From the NCBI GenBank assembly GCA_963668585.1, contig OY764869.1, positions 2,666,001-2,730,000 on the forward strand: DNA of 64,000 nucleotides, in the 5' to 3' direction. The position numbers and the translations under genes are program-made. The notes beneath the pieces were generated by a model. That model was given only the letters and a program-made list of their open reading frames with translations. It did not search any database and was not told where the DNA came from. Every line of letters begins with the position of its first letter. The stretch's first letter is position 1. Shown here piece by piece: positions 52,813-61,398 of the stretch. The stretch comes from Bin87 sp963668585 (GTDB lineage Bacteria > Chloroflexota > Dehalococcoidia > Lucifugimonadales > UBA3495).

Positions 52813-55095
52813 ATGATTACCAACGGAACCTCCGGCGCCCTGCGAGACATCCATGTGGTGGAATTCGGGCAGTACGTGCCGGGCCCGATGCTGGGGATGC
52901 TTCTGGCCGATCAGGGCGCGCACGTCATAAAGGTGGAACGGCCGGGCGGCGACCCGGCACGGTCAGAGCCGGCTTTCGCCACCTGGAACCGGGGCAAGCG
53001 CTCCGTGACGCTGGACCTGAAAACCGACGCGGGGCGAGAGAACGCCCGCCGGCTGATCTCAACGGCCGATGTGGTCATTGAAAACTTCCGGCCCGGCGTG
53101 GCCGACCGGCTTGGGATCGGTTACGAGGAGTTGTCGGAGGGGAACCCCGGCCTGGTCTATTGCTCCCTGCCGGGATACGGCGAGGAACACCCCAGCCGCA
53201 ACGAGCCGGGTTGGGACCCGGTGATCAGCGCGGAGACCGGGTTTTATCCCGAAACCGACAACAGCGACGGAGAACCATTGTTCACACCGCTGCCCATCGC
53301 CAGCACGTTCTCGGCGCTGTTAGGTTCGGTTTCGGTGGCGATGGCCATCAATGCCCGGGACAAGACCGGCAAGGGCCAGCGCATTGAGGTCCCGTTGCAT
53401 TCGGCGATGTTCACCGCCATGGGAAGCCGAATCATCAAGTTCAACAACTACGAATACGTGAACCTGTTCGACTTCCCGCGCACCGTGATGTCGCACCCGT
53501 ACCAGTGCGCCGATGGACGCTGGATCTACCACCACGGGATGTTCGAGCGGTTCGCCCGGCAGACCCTGACGGCCGCCGGGAAAACCGAATGGATCGACGA
53601 GGTAACGTCGCTGTTCGGCCGCCCGGTGGATCCCGAAACGCTGGAGTACTGGCAAGAACGGTTCGCCGAGATGTTCCGCGAACGCACCGCGTGGCAATGG
53701 GAGACGGACATCAACGCGCAGGGCGGCGCCTGCACGGTGTGCAAGACGGTGGACGAATGGCTGGTGCATGAGCACGCCGTGTCCGCCAAGATGGTGGTTG
53801 ACGTGGAGGATGCCGAACACGGCACGATGAAACAGCCCGGCGTGCAGGTCAGGCTGCGGGGGACGCCCGGCACGATACAGGGCGGCGCGCCGAAGCTCGG
53901 CGAACATACCGATGAGGTGCTGGCTGAGCTGGAATCGACGCCGGCCAAGCCCGCCATCAACGGCAGCGGCGCAGATATCATATCGGCCCTACAGGGGGTT
54001 CGGGTATTGGATCTGTGCATCATTCTGGCGGGGCCGACCTGCGGGCGCACGCTGGGCGAATTCGGCGCCGACGTGATCAAGATCGACGATCCGACGCGCA
54101 TACTCGACCCCGTCGGTTACATCGACGTCAACCGGGGCAAGCGCAGCATCATGCTGAACCTCAAAACCGACGAAGGGCGCGAGGTTTTCTGGAAACTGGT
54201 TGAATCGGCCGACGTCATCGTGGAGAACAACCGCAAATCTGCCGTGGAACGGCTGGGACTGGGTTACGAAGCGGTCAAGAAGGTCAAACCCGACATCGTG
54301 TACGCTTCGCTCAATGCCTTTGGTTACGACGGGCCGTGGTCCGAGCGCGCCGGTTGGGAACAGTTGGCGCAGGGAACCAGCGGGATGCAGGTGCGGCGTG
54401 GCGGCCGCGACGGTCAGCCGATGCTGGCTCCTTACGCGGTGAATGACTACGGCACCGGACTCATGGGCGCATACGCCGTGGCGCTGGCATTGCACGAACG
54501 GAACCGCACCGGCAAGGGACAGTCCGTTGACAGCGGGCTCGCCCTGACCGCCGGGCTGCTGCAGTCGCCGTATTTCCTGGACTACGCCGGATACGAGCGT
54601 TCGGACGTTGAAGGCGTGGATGCCCGCGGATACTCGCCGCGCTCCCGCCTGTACCAGGCGGCCGACGGCTGGCTGTACCTGCATTGCCCCGACAACGACG
54701 CTTACGGATCGCTGTTGTCCGAGTTGAAGTTCCGGGATATGCACGAAGACGGGGAGGCCATCGCCGACGCCATCCGAGGCAACACCATCGAACACTGGAT
54801 GCAGGCGCTGCGCCCGTTGGGGGTTTCGGTGACGCCGAACCTCACCATGGAGGACTACCGGAACGATCCGGTGGTGCGCAACGCGGGGTTCGTGGTGACG
54901 CGGGAGCATACCGTTTGGGGGAGCGTTGACCACTCCGGGACCACCGCGCGGCTCTCCGCGACGCCGCCGCGCCTGGGGCCGCCGGCTCCCTGGTTCGGCA
55001 TGCACACCGACGAGATCCTGTCCGAGGCGGGGTATTCCCCGGCGCAGATTGACGCGCTGAAGGCATCGGGGGCCGCGGTTGCGCCGAGTCCGTGA
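52813..55095 (+). CDS. Double-domain class III (CaiB/BaiF) CoA-transferase
   Basis: The 760-residue protein carries two CaiB/BaiF domains in one chain: residues 1-390 (VVEFGQYVPGPMLGMLLADQGA, NRGKRSVTLDLKTDAGRE, NFRPGVADRLG) and 395-760 (VLDLCIILAGPTCGRTLGEFGADVIK, NRGKRSIMLNLKTDEGRE). In domain 2 the catalytic Asp region reads PYAVNDYGTGLMG, whereas in domain 1 the aligned segment is PLPIASTFSALLG, with Ser for Asp. This suggests an active second and structural first domain. Class III enzymes form intertwined dimers, so the fusion may be a covalent heterodimer. Formyl-CoA:oxalate or another acid is a possible substrate. Confidence 0.87.
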   Translation: MITNGTSGALRDIHVVEFGQYVPGPMLGMLLADQGAHVIKVERPGGDPARSEPAFATWNRGKRSVTLDLKTDAGRENARRLISTADVVIENFRPGVADRLGIGYEELSEGNPGLVYCSLPGYGEEHPSRNEPGWDPVISAETGFYPETDNSDGEPLFTPLPIASTFSALLGSVSVAMAINARDKTGKGQRIEVPLHSAMFTAMGSRIIKFNNYEYVNLFDFPRTVMSHPYQCADGRWIYHHGMFERFARQTLTAAGKTEWIDEVTSLFGRPVDPETLEYWQERFAEMFRERTAWQWETDINAQGGACTVCKTVDEWLVHEHAVSAKMVVDVEDAEHGTMKQPGVQVRLRGTPGTIQGGAPKLGEHTDEVLAELESTPAKPAINGSGADIISALQGVRVLDLCIILAGPTCGRTLGEFGADVIKIDDPTRILDPVGYIDVNRGKRSIMLNLKTDEGREVFWKLVESADVIVENNRKSAVERLGLGYEAVKKVKPDIVYASLNAFGYDGPWSERAGWEQLAQGTSGMQVRRGGRDGQPMLAPYAVNDYGTGLMGAYAVALALHERNRTGKGQSVDSGLALTAGLLQSPYFLDYAGYERSDVEGVDARGYSPRSRLYQAADGWLYLHCPDNDAYGSLLSELKFRDMHEDGEAIADAIRGNTIEHWMQALRPLGVSVTPNLTMEDYRNDPVVRNAGFVVTREHTVWGSVDHSGTTARLSATPPRLGPPAPWFGMHTDEILSEAGYSPAQIDALKASGAAVAPSP

Positions 55096-55123
55096 GGCAT
55101 CCGGGCTGCGGTCATGCACGGAC

Positions 55124-55158
55124 GGTACGGGGCGGAGTTACTTCGCCCCGTACCTTTT
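55124..55158 (+). terminator. Rho-independent terminator after the CoA-transferase gene
   Basis: GGTACGGGGCG (55124-55134) pairs with CGCCCCGTACC (55144-55154) and is followed by TTTT. Confidence 0.92.
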
Positions 55159-55439
55159 GGTGTGGACGCCGTGCTCCCCTTTTAGGGCTCCATTGCGCTG
55201 ATGATGATGGGGTTGTCTGACTGTGGGCGTCCTTCGACGGGCTCAGGACGAGCGGATTGCCTTGCCTGTCGTCAACACGGGATGAGCGGACTGCCTTGCC
55301 TGTCGTCAACACGGGGTGGGCGGACTGCCTTGCCTATGTTCAACAATCGAATGGTCGTGCGACGCGCGGCTTCCCGGATGCAAACGGACTCAGGGCGTGC
55401 TAAACTTGCGCCATCTCGCTCCCTGGCGGAGGTGGCGGC
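55159..55439. repeat. Gene-free stretch with a REP-like repeat and a 34-base tandem repeat
   Basis: A hairpin-repeat copy lies at 55225-55254. From 55249 its tail is repeated three times with a period of exactly 34 bases (55249-55350; unit RTGAGCGGACTGCCTTGCCT and onward), the third copy ending CAACAATCGAATGG. The lead-in to cysS follows, with GGAGGTGGCG as ribosome binding site. Confidence 0.85.
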
Positions 55440-57650
55440 GTGTTAAGCATCTACAACACCCTTACGAAAACCGTGGAGGACATTCGGCCGATAACGCCGG
55501 GTCGCGTCGCGATGTACACCTGCGGTCCAACGGTTTATCGCTACGCTCACGTCGGCAACCTGCGGACGTACCTCATGGCCGACTGGATCCGGCGCATCCT
55601 GGAAACCGACGGCCTTGATGTTTATCACATCAAGAACATCACAGACGTTGGCCACATGCGCCAGGAGTTGGCAGAGGCCGGCGGCGACAAGATGATCATG
55701 GCTGCCCTGGCGGAAGGGAAATCCCTCCAGGAGATCGGCGAGTTCTACGCGGACTGTTTCTGGAAGGACGAGGAACGGATCAACATCAAACCGGCCCACG
55801 TCTTCCCCTGGGCGTCACACCATATTCCGGAAATGCTCGACATGGTCGGCCAGTTGATGGACAACGGTGGGGCCTATGAAGCCGGCGGCAACGTCTATTT
55901 TGACGTGAACAGTTTTCCCGAATACGGGAAGTTGTCCCGCAACTTCGGCGGCGATTTGCTCGAAGGCGTTCGCGCCGAAGCCGACCCGCTGAAGCGCGAC
56001 CCACGCGACTTCACGCTGTGGAAGGCGGCTGAACCCGGCCGCGATGTCAAGTGGGATAGTCCGTGGGGCGAAGGATTCCCCGGATGGCACATTGAATGTT
56101 CCGCGATGGCGCACCGCTACCTGGGCGAGCACTTCGACATCCATACCGGCGGCGTGGACAACGTGTTCCCGCACCATGAGGACGAGATTGCCCAGAGCGA
56201 GGGCACCTTCGGACGCCGGCACGTCAACTACTGGGTGCATGGGCAACACCTGCTGGCCGACGGCGCCAAGATGGCCAAGTCAGCCGGTAACGTGTTCCTG
56301 ATCGAGGACCTGGCGTCGCGTGGGTTTGACCCGCTGGCGTTCCGGTATCTGTGCATGACGGTACGCTACCGCCACCGCATGAATTTCACCTTCACGTCGC
56401 TGCGGGCCGCCGAAAAGGCGCTGACCGGTCTGCGGAACCGCATCTGGGCGTGGCGAAATGTGTCCGGGAATGGGTCGGCGCAACACGCGGTGAGCGCCGA
56501 GGTGGAGGAATGGCGCAGCCGATTCTGGGCTGCGGTCAAGAACGACCTCGACCTGCCCACGGCTCTTGCCATCACCTGGGAAATGGCCCGGTCGGAACTC
56601 TCCCCGTCCGACAAGGTGGACCTGCTGCTCGACTTTGACCGCGTGTATGGCCTGGACCTGGACCAGGTGCCGGCGCAGTACGACATCGCCTCCCCGGCGG
56701 CCGACGTGATTCAGCGTCGCATCGACCTGCGGCGGCAGGGGGAATACGCCGCCGCCGACAACCTGCGCACCAATATCGTATCCTCGGGCCTCGTGGTGGA
56801 GGACTTCGGAGAATCGACGCGGGCGCGGCCGCAGACTGCCCTGGAGTTGCAGGAAGCGCGATGGTCGTCGGTGTCGGCTTCACGAGAGGTCGCTACGCTG
56901 CTGGACCAGCCTGACCTGTACGACTACACGTTCCTGCTGAACGCCTACGATTATGTTGACGACGTGCGCCGCTGCGTCGAAGCCGTGTTGACACACGCTC
57001 AGGGCACGTCTTTCGAGATGATTGTGGTGGACAACGGTTCCACGGACGGCACCGCCGAATACCTGGAACAGGCGCAGGCCGAACACGCCAACGTGCGCGT
57101 GATTCACTGCGACCATGTGGTGGGCGATGCCGCGGGCAAGAATATCGGACTGAAGCAGGCCAGGGGGAAGTACATCGTACTGCTCGACGCATCCACCGAA
57201 GTTGTCGGCGACCTTCTGACTCCGGTGGCCTCGCAGTTGTCCGACCCGACCGTCGGGGTGTTTGGGCCGTATGGACTGACCACCGACGATATGCAGCACT
57301 TCCATGAAGAGGTTGAGTACGGAGACGCCGACGCGATGCAGGCGTATTGCATGGCCTTCCGGCGGGCCGATCTGAGTTCGGTGGGACTGATGCACGAGTC
57401 CTTCCGGTTCTACCGGAACCTGGACATCGATTACTGCTTCCAGTTCAAGAACGCCGGCTACCGGGTGGTTTGCGACAGCGGCCTGCCCCTGGTGCGGCAC
57501 GAACACCGCCAGTGGGAAGAACTGGACGACAACCAGCGGAACGAGTTGAGTCGCAAGAACTTCGGCCGTTTCCTCAAGCGTTGGGGCAATCGGCCCGACC
57601 TTCTGATCAATCCGTCGGCCCGCGGGTTCGACACTGGGTTCCGGCACTAG
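55440..57650 (+). CDS. cysS: Cysteinyl-tRNA synthetase fused to a GT2-type glycosyltransferase domain
   Basis: One frame of 736 residues holds a full class I cysteinyl-tRNA synthetase (residues 1 to about 465) and a GT-A-fold domain (about 495-736). The synthetase shows Cys28 in YTCGPTVY, HVGN (37-40) for HIGH, WHIECSAMA, GGVDNVFPHHEDEIAQ with the zinc ligands, and KMAKS (277-281) for KMSKS, followed by the helical anticodon region. The glycosyltransferase part reads FEMIVVDNGSTDGTAEYL, NIGLKQARGKYIVLLDAS and YCMAFRRADLSSVG; the DxD position is Asp-Ala-Ser. No stop or frame break is seen between the parts. GTG 55440 follows GGAGGTGGCG. Confidence 0.9.
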   Translation: MLSIYNTLTKTVEDIRPITPGRVAMYTCGPTVYRYAHVGNLRTYLMADWIRRILETDGLDVYHIKNITDVGHMRQELAEAGGDKMIMAALAEGKSLQEIGEFYADCFWKDEERINIKPAHVFPWASHHIPEMLDMVGQLMDNGGAYEAGGNVYFDVNSFPEYGKLSRNFGGDLLEGVRAEADPLKRDPRDFTLWKAAEPGRDVKWDSPWGEGFPGWHIECSAMAHRYLGEHFDIHTGGVDNVFPHHEDEIAQSEGTFGRRHVNYWVHGQHLLADGAKMAKSAGNVFLIEDLASRGFDPLAFRYLCMTVRYRHRMNFTFTSLRAAEKALTGLRNRIWAWRNVSGNGSAQHAVSAEVEEWRSRFWAAVKNDLDLPTALAITWEMARSELSPSDKVDLLLDFDRVYGLDLDQVPAQYDIASPAADVIQRRIDLRRQGEYAAADNLRTNIVSSGLVVEDFGESTRARPQTALELQEARWSSVSASREVATLLDQPDLYDYTFLLNAYDYVDDVRRCVEAVLTHAQGTSFEMIVVDNGSTDGTAEYLEQAQAEHANVRVIHCDHVVGDAAGKNIGLKQARGKYIVLLDASTEVVGDLLTPVASQLSDPTVGVFGPYGLTTDDMQHFHEEVEYGDADAMQAYCMAFRRADLSSVGLMHESFRFYRNLDIDYCFQFKNAGYRVVCDSGLPLVRHEHRQWEELDDNQRNELSRKNFGRFLKRWGNRPDLLINPSARGFDTGFRH

Positions 57651-57672
57651 GCCCACCATCCATGCCAGAATT

Positions 57673-57700
57673 AAGGGGCGGGTTCCGAAACCCGCCCCTT
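57673..57700. terminator. Bidirectional terminator between cysS fusion and SDR
   Basis: AAGGGGCGGGTT (57673-57684) pairs with AACCCGCCCCTT (57689-57700), between converging genes. Confidence 0.85.
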
Positions 57701-57722
57701 CTCATTCCGCGCGTCCCGGGCG

Positions 57723-58601
57723 CTAGTCGCCGCGGCCGAACCAGTCGGGGTGAACGGCCTGCAATCCCAGTTGGGGCCAGGCCGCCGGCGCTCCGCACTT
57801 CTCCAGTCGCGCCGACAACGGCAACGACTCGTCCCAGTAGTATGCGATGATGCGCCGTCCGGTCCAATCGCTGGCGTCGTCCGATGCTATCCAGACCACA
57901 GGCGCCTGCATCACTTCCGGCTGTATCAGGGCGTTGGCGCTGGAACCCTCGGGCGGCAGCACCATGTTGGTGGCGGTGGCGCCGCCGGGGGTCAGCACGT
58001 TGGCGGTTACGCCGGTGCCTTCGAGGTCCTGCGCCATGATTGCGACCAGGGCTTCGTGTCCGGCCTTGGACGGCCCGTAGGGCGCGCCGCCCTTGCGCCA
58101 CATGGTGTCCATGCTGGTGGTGACGCCGATGATGCGTCCAAAGCCCTGTTCAACCATGTGTCCGGACACGGCGTGGGACATGAGGAACGGGCCGCTGAGG
58201 TTGACGGAGATCACCCTGAGCCAGGCGTCGGGGTCGAGGTGCCAGAAGTCGGTGCGGCTACCGGAAGCGCTGCCGCCGAAGCCGGCGGTTCGCGGGTTGA
58301 TGCCGGCGTTGTTGACCAAAATGTGCAGGCCGCCCATTTCCGAGATGGTGCGGTTGACGGCGTTCTGAACCGATTCCGGGTCGGTGACGTCGGCGACGAT
58401 TGGGAGAACGGCGTCATCGCCGCCCAGTTCGCGCATATCGTTGGCCGTCTGGTCAAGCCAGTCTTCGTTGATGTCAAGCATGGCGACTCGCGCGCCGGCC
58501 CTGACCAGACCAGTGGTGATTGAGCGTCCCATTCCGATGGGGCTGGCGGCGCCGGTCACGATCGCGACCCGGCCTTCCAGCGTGTTTGACGACATGGTCA
58601 T
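57723..58601 (-). CDS. Short-chain dehydrogenase/reductase
   Basis: The 292-residue protein is a classical SDR: TGAASPIGMGRSI nucleotide-binding motif (TGxxxGxG), NNAGINPR, catalytic Ser in VTTSMDT and Tyr-Lys in YGPSKAGHEAL. It oxidises or reduces a hydroxyl/keto group with NAD(P). The C-terminal 40 residues after the core (SDWTGRRIIAYYWDESLPLS) extend it slightly. The ATG at 58601 follows GAGGTG. It is convergent with the cysS fusion. Confidence 0.9.
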   Translation of the reverse strand: MTMSSNTLEGRVAIVTGAASPIGMGRSITTGLVRAGARVAMLDINEDWLDQTANDMRELGGDDAVLPIVADVTDPESVQNAVNRTISEMGGLHILVNNAGINPRTAGFGGSASGSRTDFWHLDPDAWLRVISVNLSGPFLMSHAVSGHMVEQGFGRIIGVTTSMDTMWRKGGAPYGPSKAGHEALVAIMAQDLEGTGVTANVLTPGGATATNMVLPPEGSSANALIQPEVMQAPVVWIASDDASDWTGRRIIAYYWDESLPLSARLEKCGAPAAWPQLGLQAVHPDWFGRGD

Positions 58602-58880
58602 GGTATTCACCTCGATGTTCGTTCGCCCACGCTCGTGAGCACAGGCCGGCACAATCATAACCCGTTGCAACAATCATTGCCACGCGGTTGCAGCATCTCC
58701 TGCTTTGACAGGCTCCCGCCAGAGGCGGGCGTTCCGCAGGGTGAGCGGACTGCCTACTCTGCCACTGACAATCGGGAGACCACTGGGGTTGCTGGGTGGG
58801 TCACGGTTGCGTCACCCCGTGTGCAAGCCATATAATCCTTCGCTGGCGGCATCCGCATCTGGCCGCCCGGAGGCCGCCCC
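58602..58880. repeat. Gene-free stretch with an odd REP-like copy and the PHP promoter
   Basis: At 58701-58748 a repeat copy has an inserted hairpin, CCCGCCAGAGGCGGG (58715-58729), between its arms, and a tail ACTGCCTACTCTGCCACTGA. A promoter lies at 58807-58836. Confidence 0.6.
58807..58836 (+). promoter_or_regulatory. Promoter of the PHP gene
   Basis: TTGCGT (58807-58812) and a perfect TATAAT (58831-58836) with 18 bases between, 45 bases before the TTG start at 58881. Confidence 0.6.
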
Positions 58881-59546
58881 TTGACCACCTACCTTGACCT
58901 GCATTGCCATTCAGTGGCGTCAGACGACTCGCGCGCGACCGTGGAGCAGTACCTCAAATGGATTAATGTACTGCGCAAGCGCGGATTCACCATCGACGGA
59001 ATCGTGCTCACCGAACACCGGCAGTTCGATTTCGACGTGGATTACTCGCAGTTGGCCTCTGAATATGGGGTTATCGTCCTGAAGGGCGCAGAACTGGACA
59101 CTTGCTTCGGGCACATGCTGGTGTACAACATCACGCCCGGTCTGGCAAAGGATGTCGACTTCGGCGATGTGAAAATGGACGGGCGTGAACTCATCAAAGC
59201 GGCACGCCACCACGGCGGGTTCGTGGTGCCGGCGCATCCCGGACGGTTCGGGATCGGCCTGGTGGAATACATGGGGCAGGGCGAGGAATTCCCCGGCGTG
59301 TCCGTGGTGGAGAGGGTCAACGCCGGCAGCAAACCTGAGGAAAACGAGCGCGCCGATGAACTCTGCCGGAACACAGGGTACCTGGGCACTGCCGGCAGCG
59401 ACGCTCACCTCGCCAGCCATATCGGCCGCGCGGTAACCGAGTTCAAGGCGACCATTCGCACCGAACCCGAGTTGGTGGACGCCCTCCTCTCCGGCGAGTT
59501 CCGGCCAATCTACATCGAAGAAACCGCCGCGAGTCCCGTGGCCTGA
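58881..59546 (+). CDS. PHP-domain metal-dependent phosphoesterase
   Basis: The 221-residue protein has the PHP motifs LDLHCHSVASDD, LTEHRQFDFD, VVPAHPGRFG and GSDAHLASHIG, which bind two or three metals. PHP proteins hydrolyse phosphoesters, including histidinol phosphate and nucleic acids, but the substrate is unknown. It starts with TTG 58881 after CCCGGAGG. MaoC-type genes follow 12 bases later, so it may be transcribed with them. Confidence 0.87.
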   Translation: MTTYLDLHCHSVASDDSRATVEQYLKWINVLRKRGFTIDGIVLTEHRQFDFDVDYSQLASEYGVIVLKGAELDTCFGHMLVYNITPGLAKDVDFGDVKMDGRELIKAARHHGGFVVPAHPGRFGIGLVEYMGQGEEFPGVSVVERVNAGSKPEENERADELCRNTGYLGTAGSDAHLASHIGRAVTEFKATIRTEPELVDALLSGEFRPIYIEETAASPVA

Positions 59547-59558
59547 CAGGAGCCCAAC

Positions 59559-60011
59559 ATGCCCACTCAGATTGACTACGAATACGATCATTCCCTCTAC
59601 GGCGTCGAGCACGAGTCGGGCCCATTCCCGGTGACCGAAGAGATAGTCGAGACCTATACCAGGAGCGTCGGAGAGGATAATCCGATTTTCACCGACCGGG
59701 AATCGGCACGCGCCGCGGGCTACTCGAACGTGGTCGCGCCCCCGACCCTGTGTGCGCTGTTTGAACGCGGCGAGTTGCCTGATATCAAGCTTCAGTTCAA
59801 AGGGCGGCAGTTCCATGGTGGGCAGCGGGTGGAGCCGCGCGCACCCATCATGGTTGGGGACACGCTGACCGCATCGTCCCACCTCAAGGACGTGTACACC
59901 AAGACGGGCCGTTCCGGCACCATGGTGCATGTGGTTTGGGAAACCACGTTCCGCAATCAGGATGGAGCCGTGGTCGCGGACGTGCAGCGTTCGCAGGTGG
60001 TCCGGGAGTGA
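59559..60011 (+). CDS. MaoC-type N-terminal hotdog subunit (FAS1-like dehydratase)
   Basis: The 150-residue hotdog protein resembles the N-terminal half of MaoC-type hydratases: FPVTEEIVETYTRSVGEDNPIFTDRESARAAGYSNVVAPPTL. The motif G-E-D-N-P-I-F-T-D keeps Asp but has Phe for the catalytic His. With the next gene it makes a two-subunit acyl-CoA hydratase or dehydratase. AGGAGCCCAAC precedes the ATG. Confidence 0.85.
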   Translation: MPTQIDYEYDHSLYGVEHESGPFPVTEEIVETYTRSVGEDNPIFTDRESARAAGYSNVVAPPTLCALFERGELPDIKLQFKGRQFHGGQRVEPRAPIMVGDTLTASSHLKDVYTKTGRSGTMVHVVWETTFRNQDGAVVADVQRSQVVRE

Positions 60012-60018
60012 TTCCAAG

Positions 60019-60459
60019 ATGACTCAGTCGGCTAAATTGTACTTTGAAGACGTCGAGTTGGGCGATGAGATCGGACCGGTTGTGATATCGGTAACCGACG
60101 AGCAGGTGGTTGATTTTTGCTCCCTGTGGGGCAACCCTGCGCCCAACCGGTTCACCGATCAGGAACAGGCGGAGAAAGTGGGCCTGGCTGAACCCATCGT
60201 TCCCGGGATCATGTCAATGGCGCTGGTTTCCCGTGTTCTCACGGATTGGGCCGGCGCGGGCACGGTGCTGGATCTCGACCTGGTATTTCGCGGCACGATT
60301 CCGCACAATCAACCCCTGCACGTTGGCGTACAAATCAGCGACACCGAGCAGGGCGAAACCGGCAACCGCGTGCAATGCGACATCACAATGACGGGCCCCG
60401 TCCCTGACCGGCCCTACATCATCGGCACCGCGCTGTTGGATCTGCCCTCCCGGCAGTAG
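60019..60459 (+). CDS. MaoC-type C-terminal hotdog subunit
   Basis: The 146-residue protein is the partner of the preceding subunit: FEDVELGDEIGPVVISVTDEQVVDFCSLWGNPAPNRFTDQEQA, VPGIMSMALVSRVLTDW. The hydratase motif is WGNPAPNRFTD, with Asn and Arg at positions usually Asp and His, so the catalytic pair is altered in both subunits. ATG 60019 is 7 bases after the previous stop, so the pair is translated together. The acyl-CoA substrate is unknown. Confidence 0.85.
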   Translation: MTQSAKLYFEDVELGDEIGPVVISVTDEQVVDFCSLWGNPAPNRFTDQEQAEKVGLAEPIVPGIMSMALVSRVLTDWAGAGTVLDLDLVFRGTIPHNQPLHVGVQISDTEQGETGNRVQCDITMTGPVPDRPYIIGTALLDLPSRQ

Positions 60460-60476
60460 GTTTGCCGGCCAGCGTC

Positions 60477-61394
60477 ATGCTTCACAAACTTCGCCAAGTC
60501 GCCATGATGGTCAACGACCTCCCTGAGGCGATTGACCTGTATGGGCGCGCGCTGGGGATTGCTCCCTCGCGCACTGGCACCCTGCCGCAATTCGGGCTGG
60601 ACAACGCGATTCTCCCGGCCGGCAACGGGACGTTCGTGGAATTGCTCGCCCCCAACACGTCGGACTCCAGCGGGGCGCGGTTCCTGCAAAGGCGCGGCGA
60701 GGCTCCCTACCTGATCATATTTGAGACCAACGATTACGATACTCTGATCCCGCATCTCCGGGACTGCGGGGTGAGAATCACCGGCGAGACGCAGCACGAT
60801 GGCGTCCGCTCCGCGTTTCTCCATCCGTCGTCGTGCAACGGCGCCTTTCTGGAGATCGTGGAGGTCAGCGACCCGGTGAATCCTTGGCCGGCCGGCGGTA
60901 GTGAGTGGCAATCGTCCGTCCACGTCCCGGGCACCAGGCAACTGCGGCAGATGGCGGTGATAGTTCACGACCTGGACACGGCGATCGAACGCTGGAGTAT
61001 GCTGTTCGGCCTGCAGCCCACCAAGCGGTTTGAGATCAGCTTCACCGACCTGGAAATCGCCGTTCTGCCGCTGGGCGGGCGGGATACGTTCATCGAGTTG
61101 GCGCAGCCCACCAGCGACGATTCGCCTTCCGGGAGGTTCCTGGCGCGGTACGGCGAAGGCCTTTATCTCACCATCTACGAGATCGACGATTCCCTGGCTA
61201 CCGATGCGCACCTGCAAACGCTGGAAGGCCTGCGGTTCACCACCTCGCGCCGAACCGATAACTACACTAACCTGGGTTTCAACAGCATCTGGCTGCATCC
61301 GGCCACGTTCAAGGGCGCCTTCACGCAGTTGTCGCAGGTACTGGACGAAGAGAATCCCTGGCCGCCGGCCGGACCCGACTGGTTCAGGGGTTAA
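60477..61394 (+). CDS. Double VOC-domain protein
   Basis: The 305-residue protein has two glyoxalase-fold halves: LHKLRQVAMMVNDLPEAIDLYGRALG with FLHPSSCNGAFLEIVE, and TRQLRQMAVIVHDLDTAIERWSMLFG with WLHPATFKGAFTQLSQ. It could be an isomerase or dioxygenase of an organic substrate. The start is uncertain between TTG 60462 and ATG 60477. It lies next to the MaoC pair and may act in the same path. Confidence 0.85.
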   Translation: MLHKLRQVAMMVNDLPEAIDLYGRALGIAPSRTGTLPQFGLDNAILPAGNGTFVELLAPNTSDSSGARFLQRRGEAPYLIIFETNDYDTLIPHLRDCGVRITGETQHDGVRSAFLHPSSCNGAFLEIVEVSDPVNPWPAGGSEWQSSVHVPGTRQLRQMAVIVHDLDTAIERWSMLFGLQPTKRFEISFTDLEIAVLPLGGRDTFIELAQPTSDDSPSGRFLARYGEGLYLTIYEIDDSLATDAHLQTLEGLRFTTSRRTDNYTNLGFNSIWLHPATFKGAFTQLSQVLDEENPWPPAGPDWFRG

Positions 61395-61398
61395 CGGG

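Noticed and set aside
55249..55350. CRISPR-like array
   Set aside because: The units are contiguous copies with no unique spacers, and there are only three.
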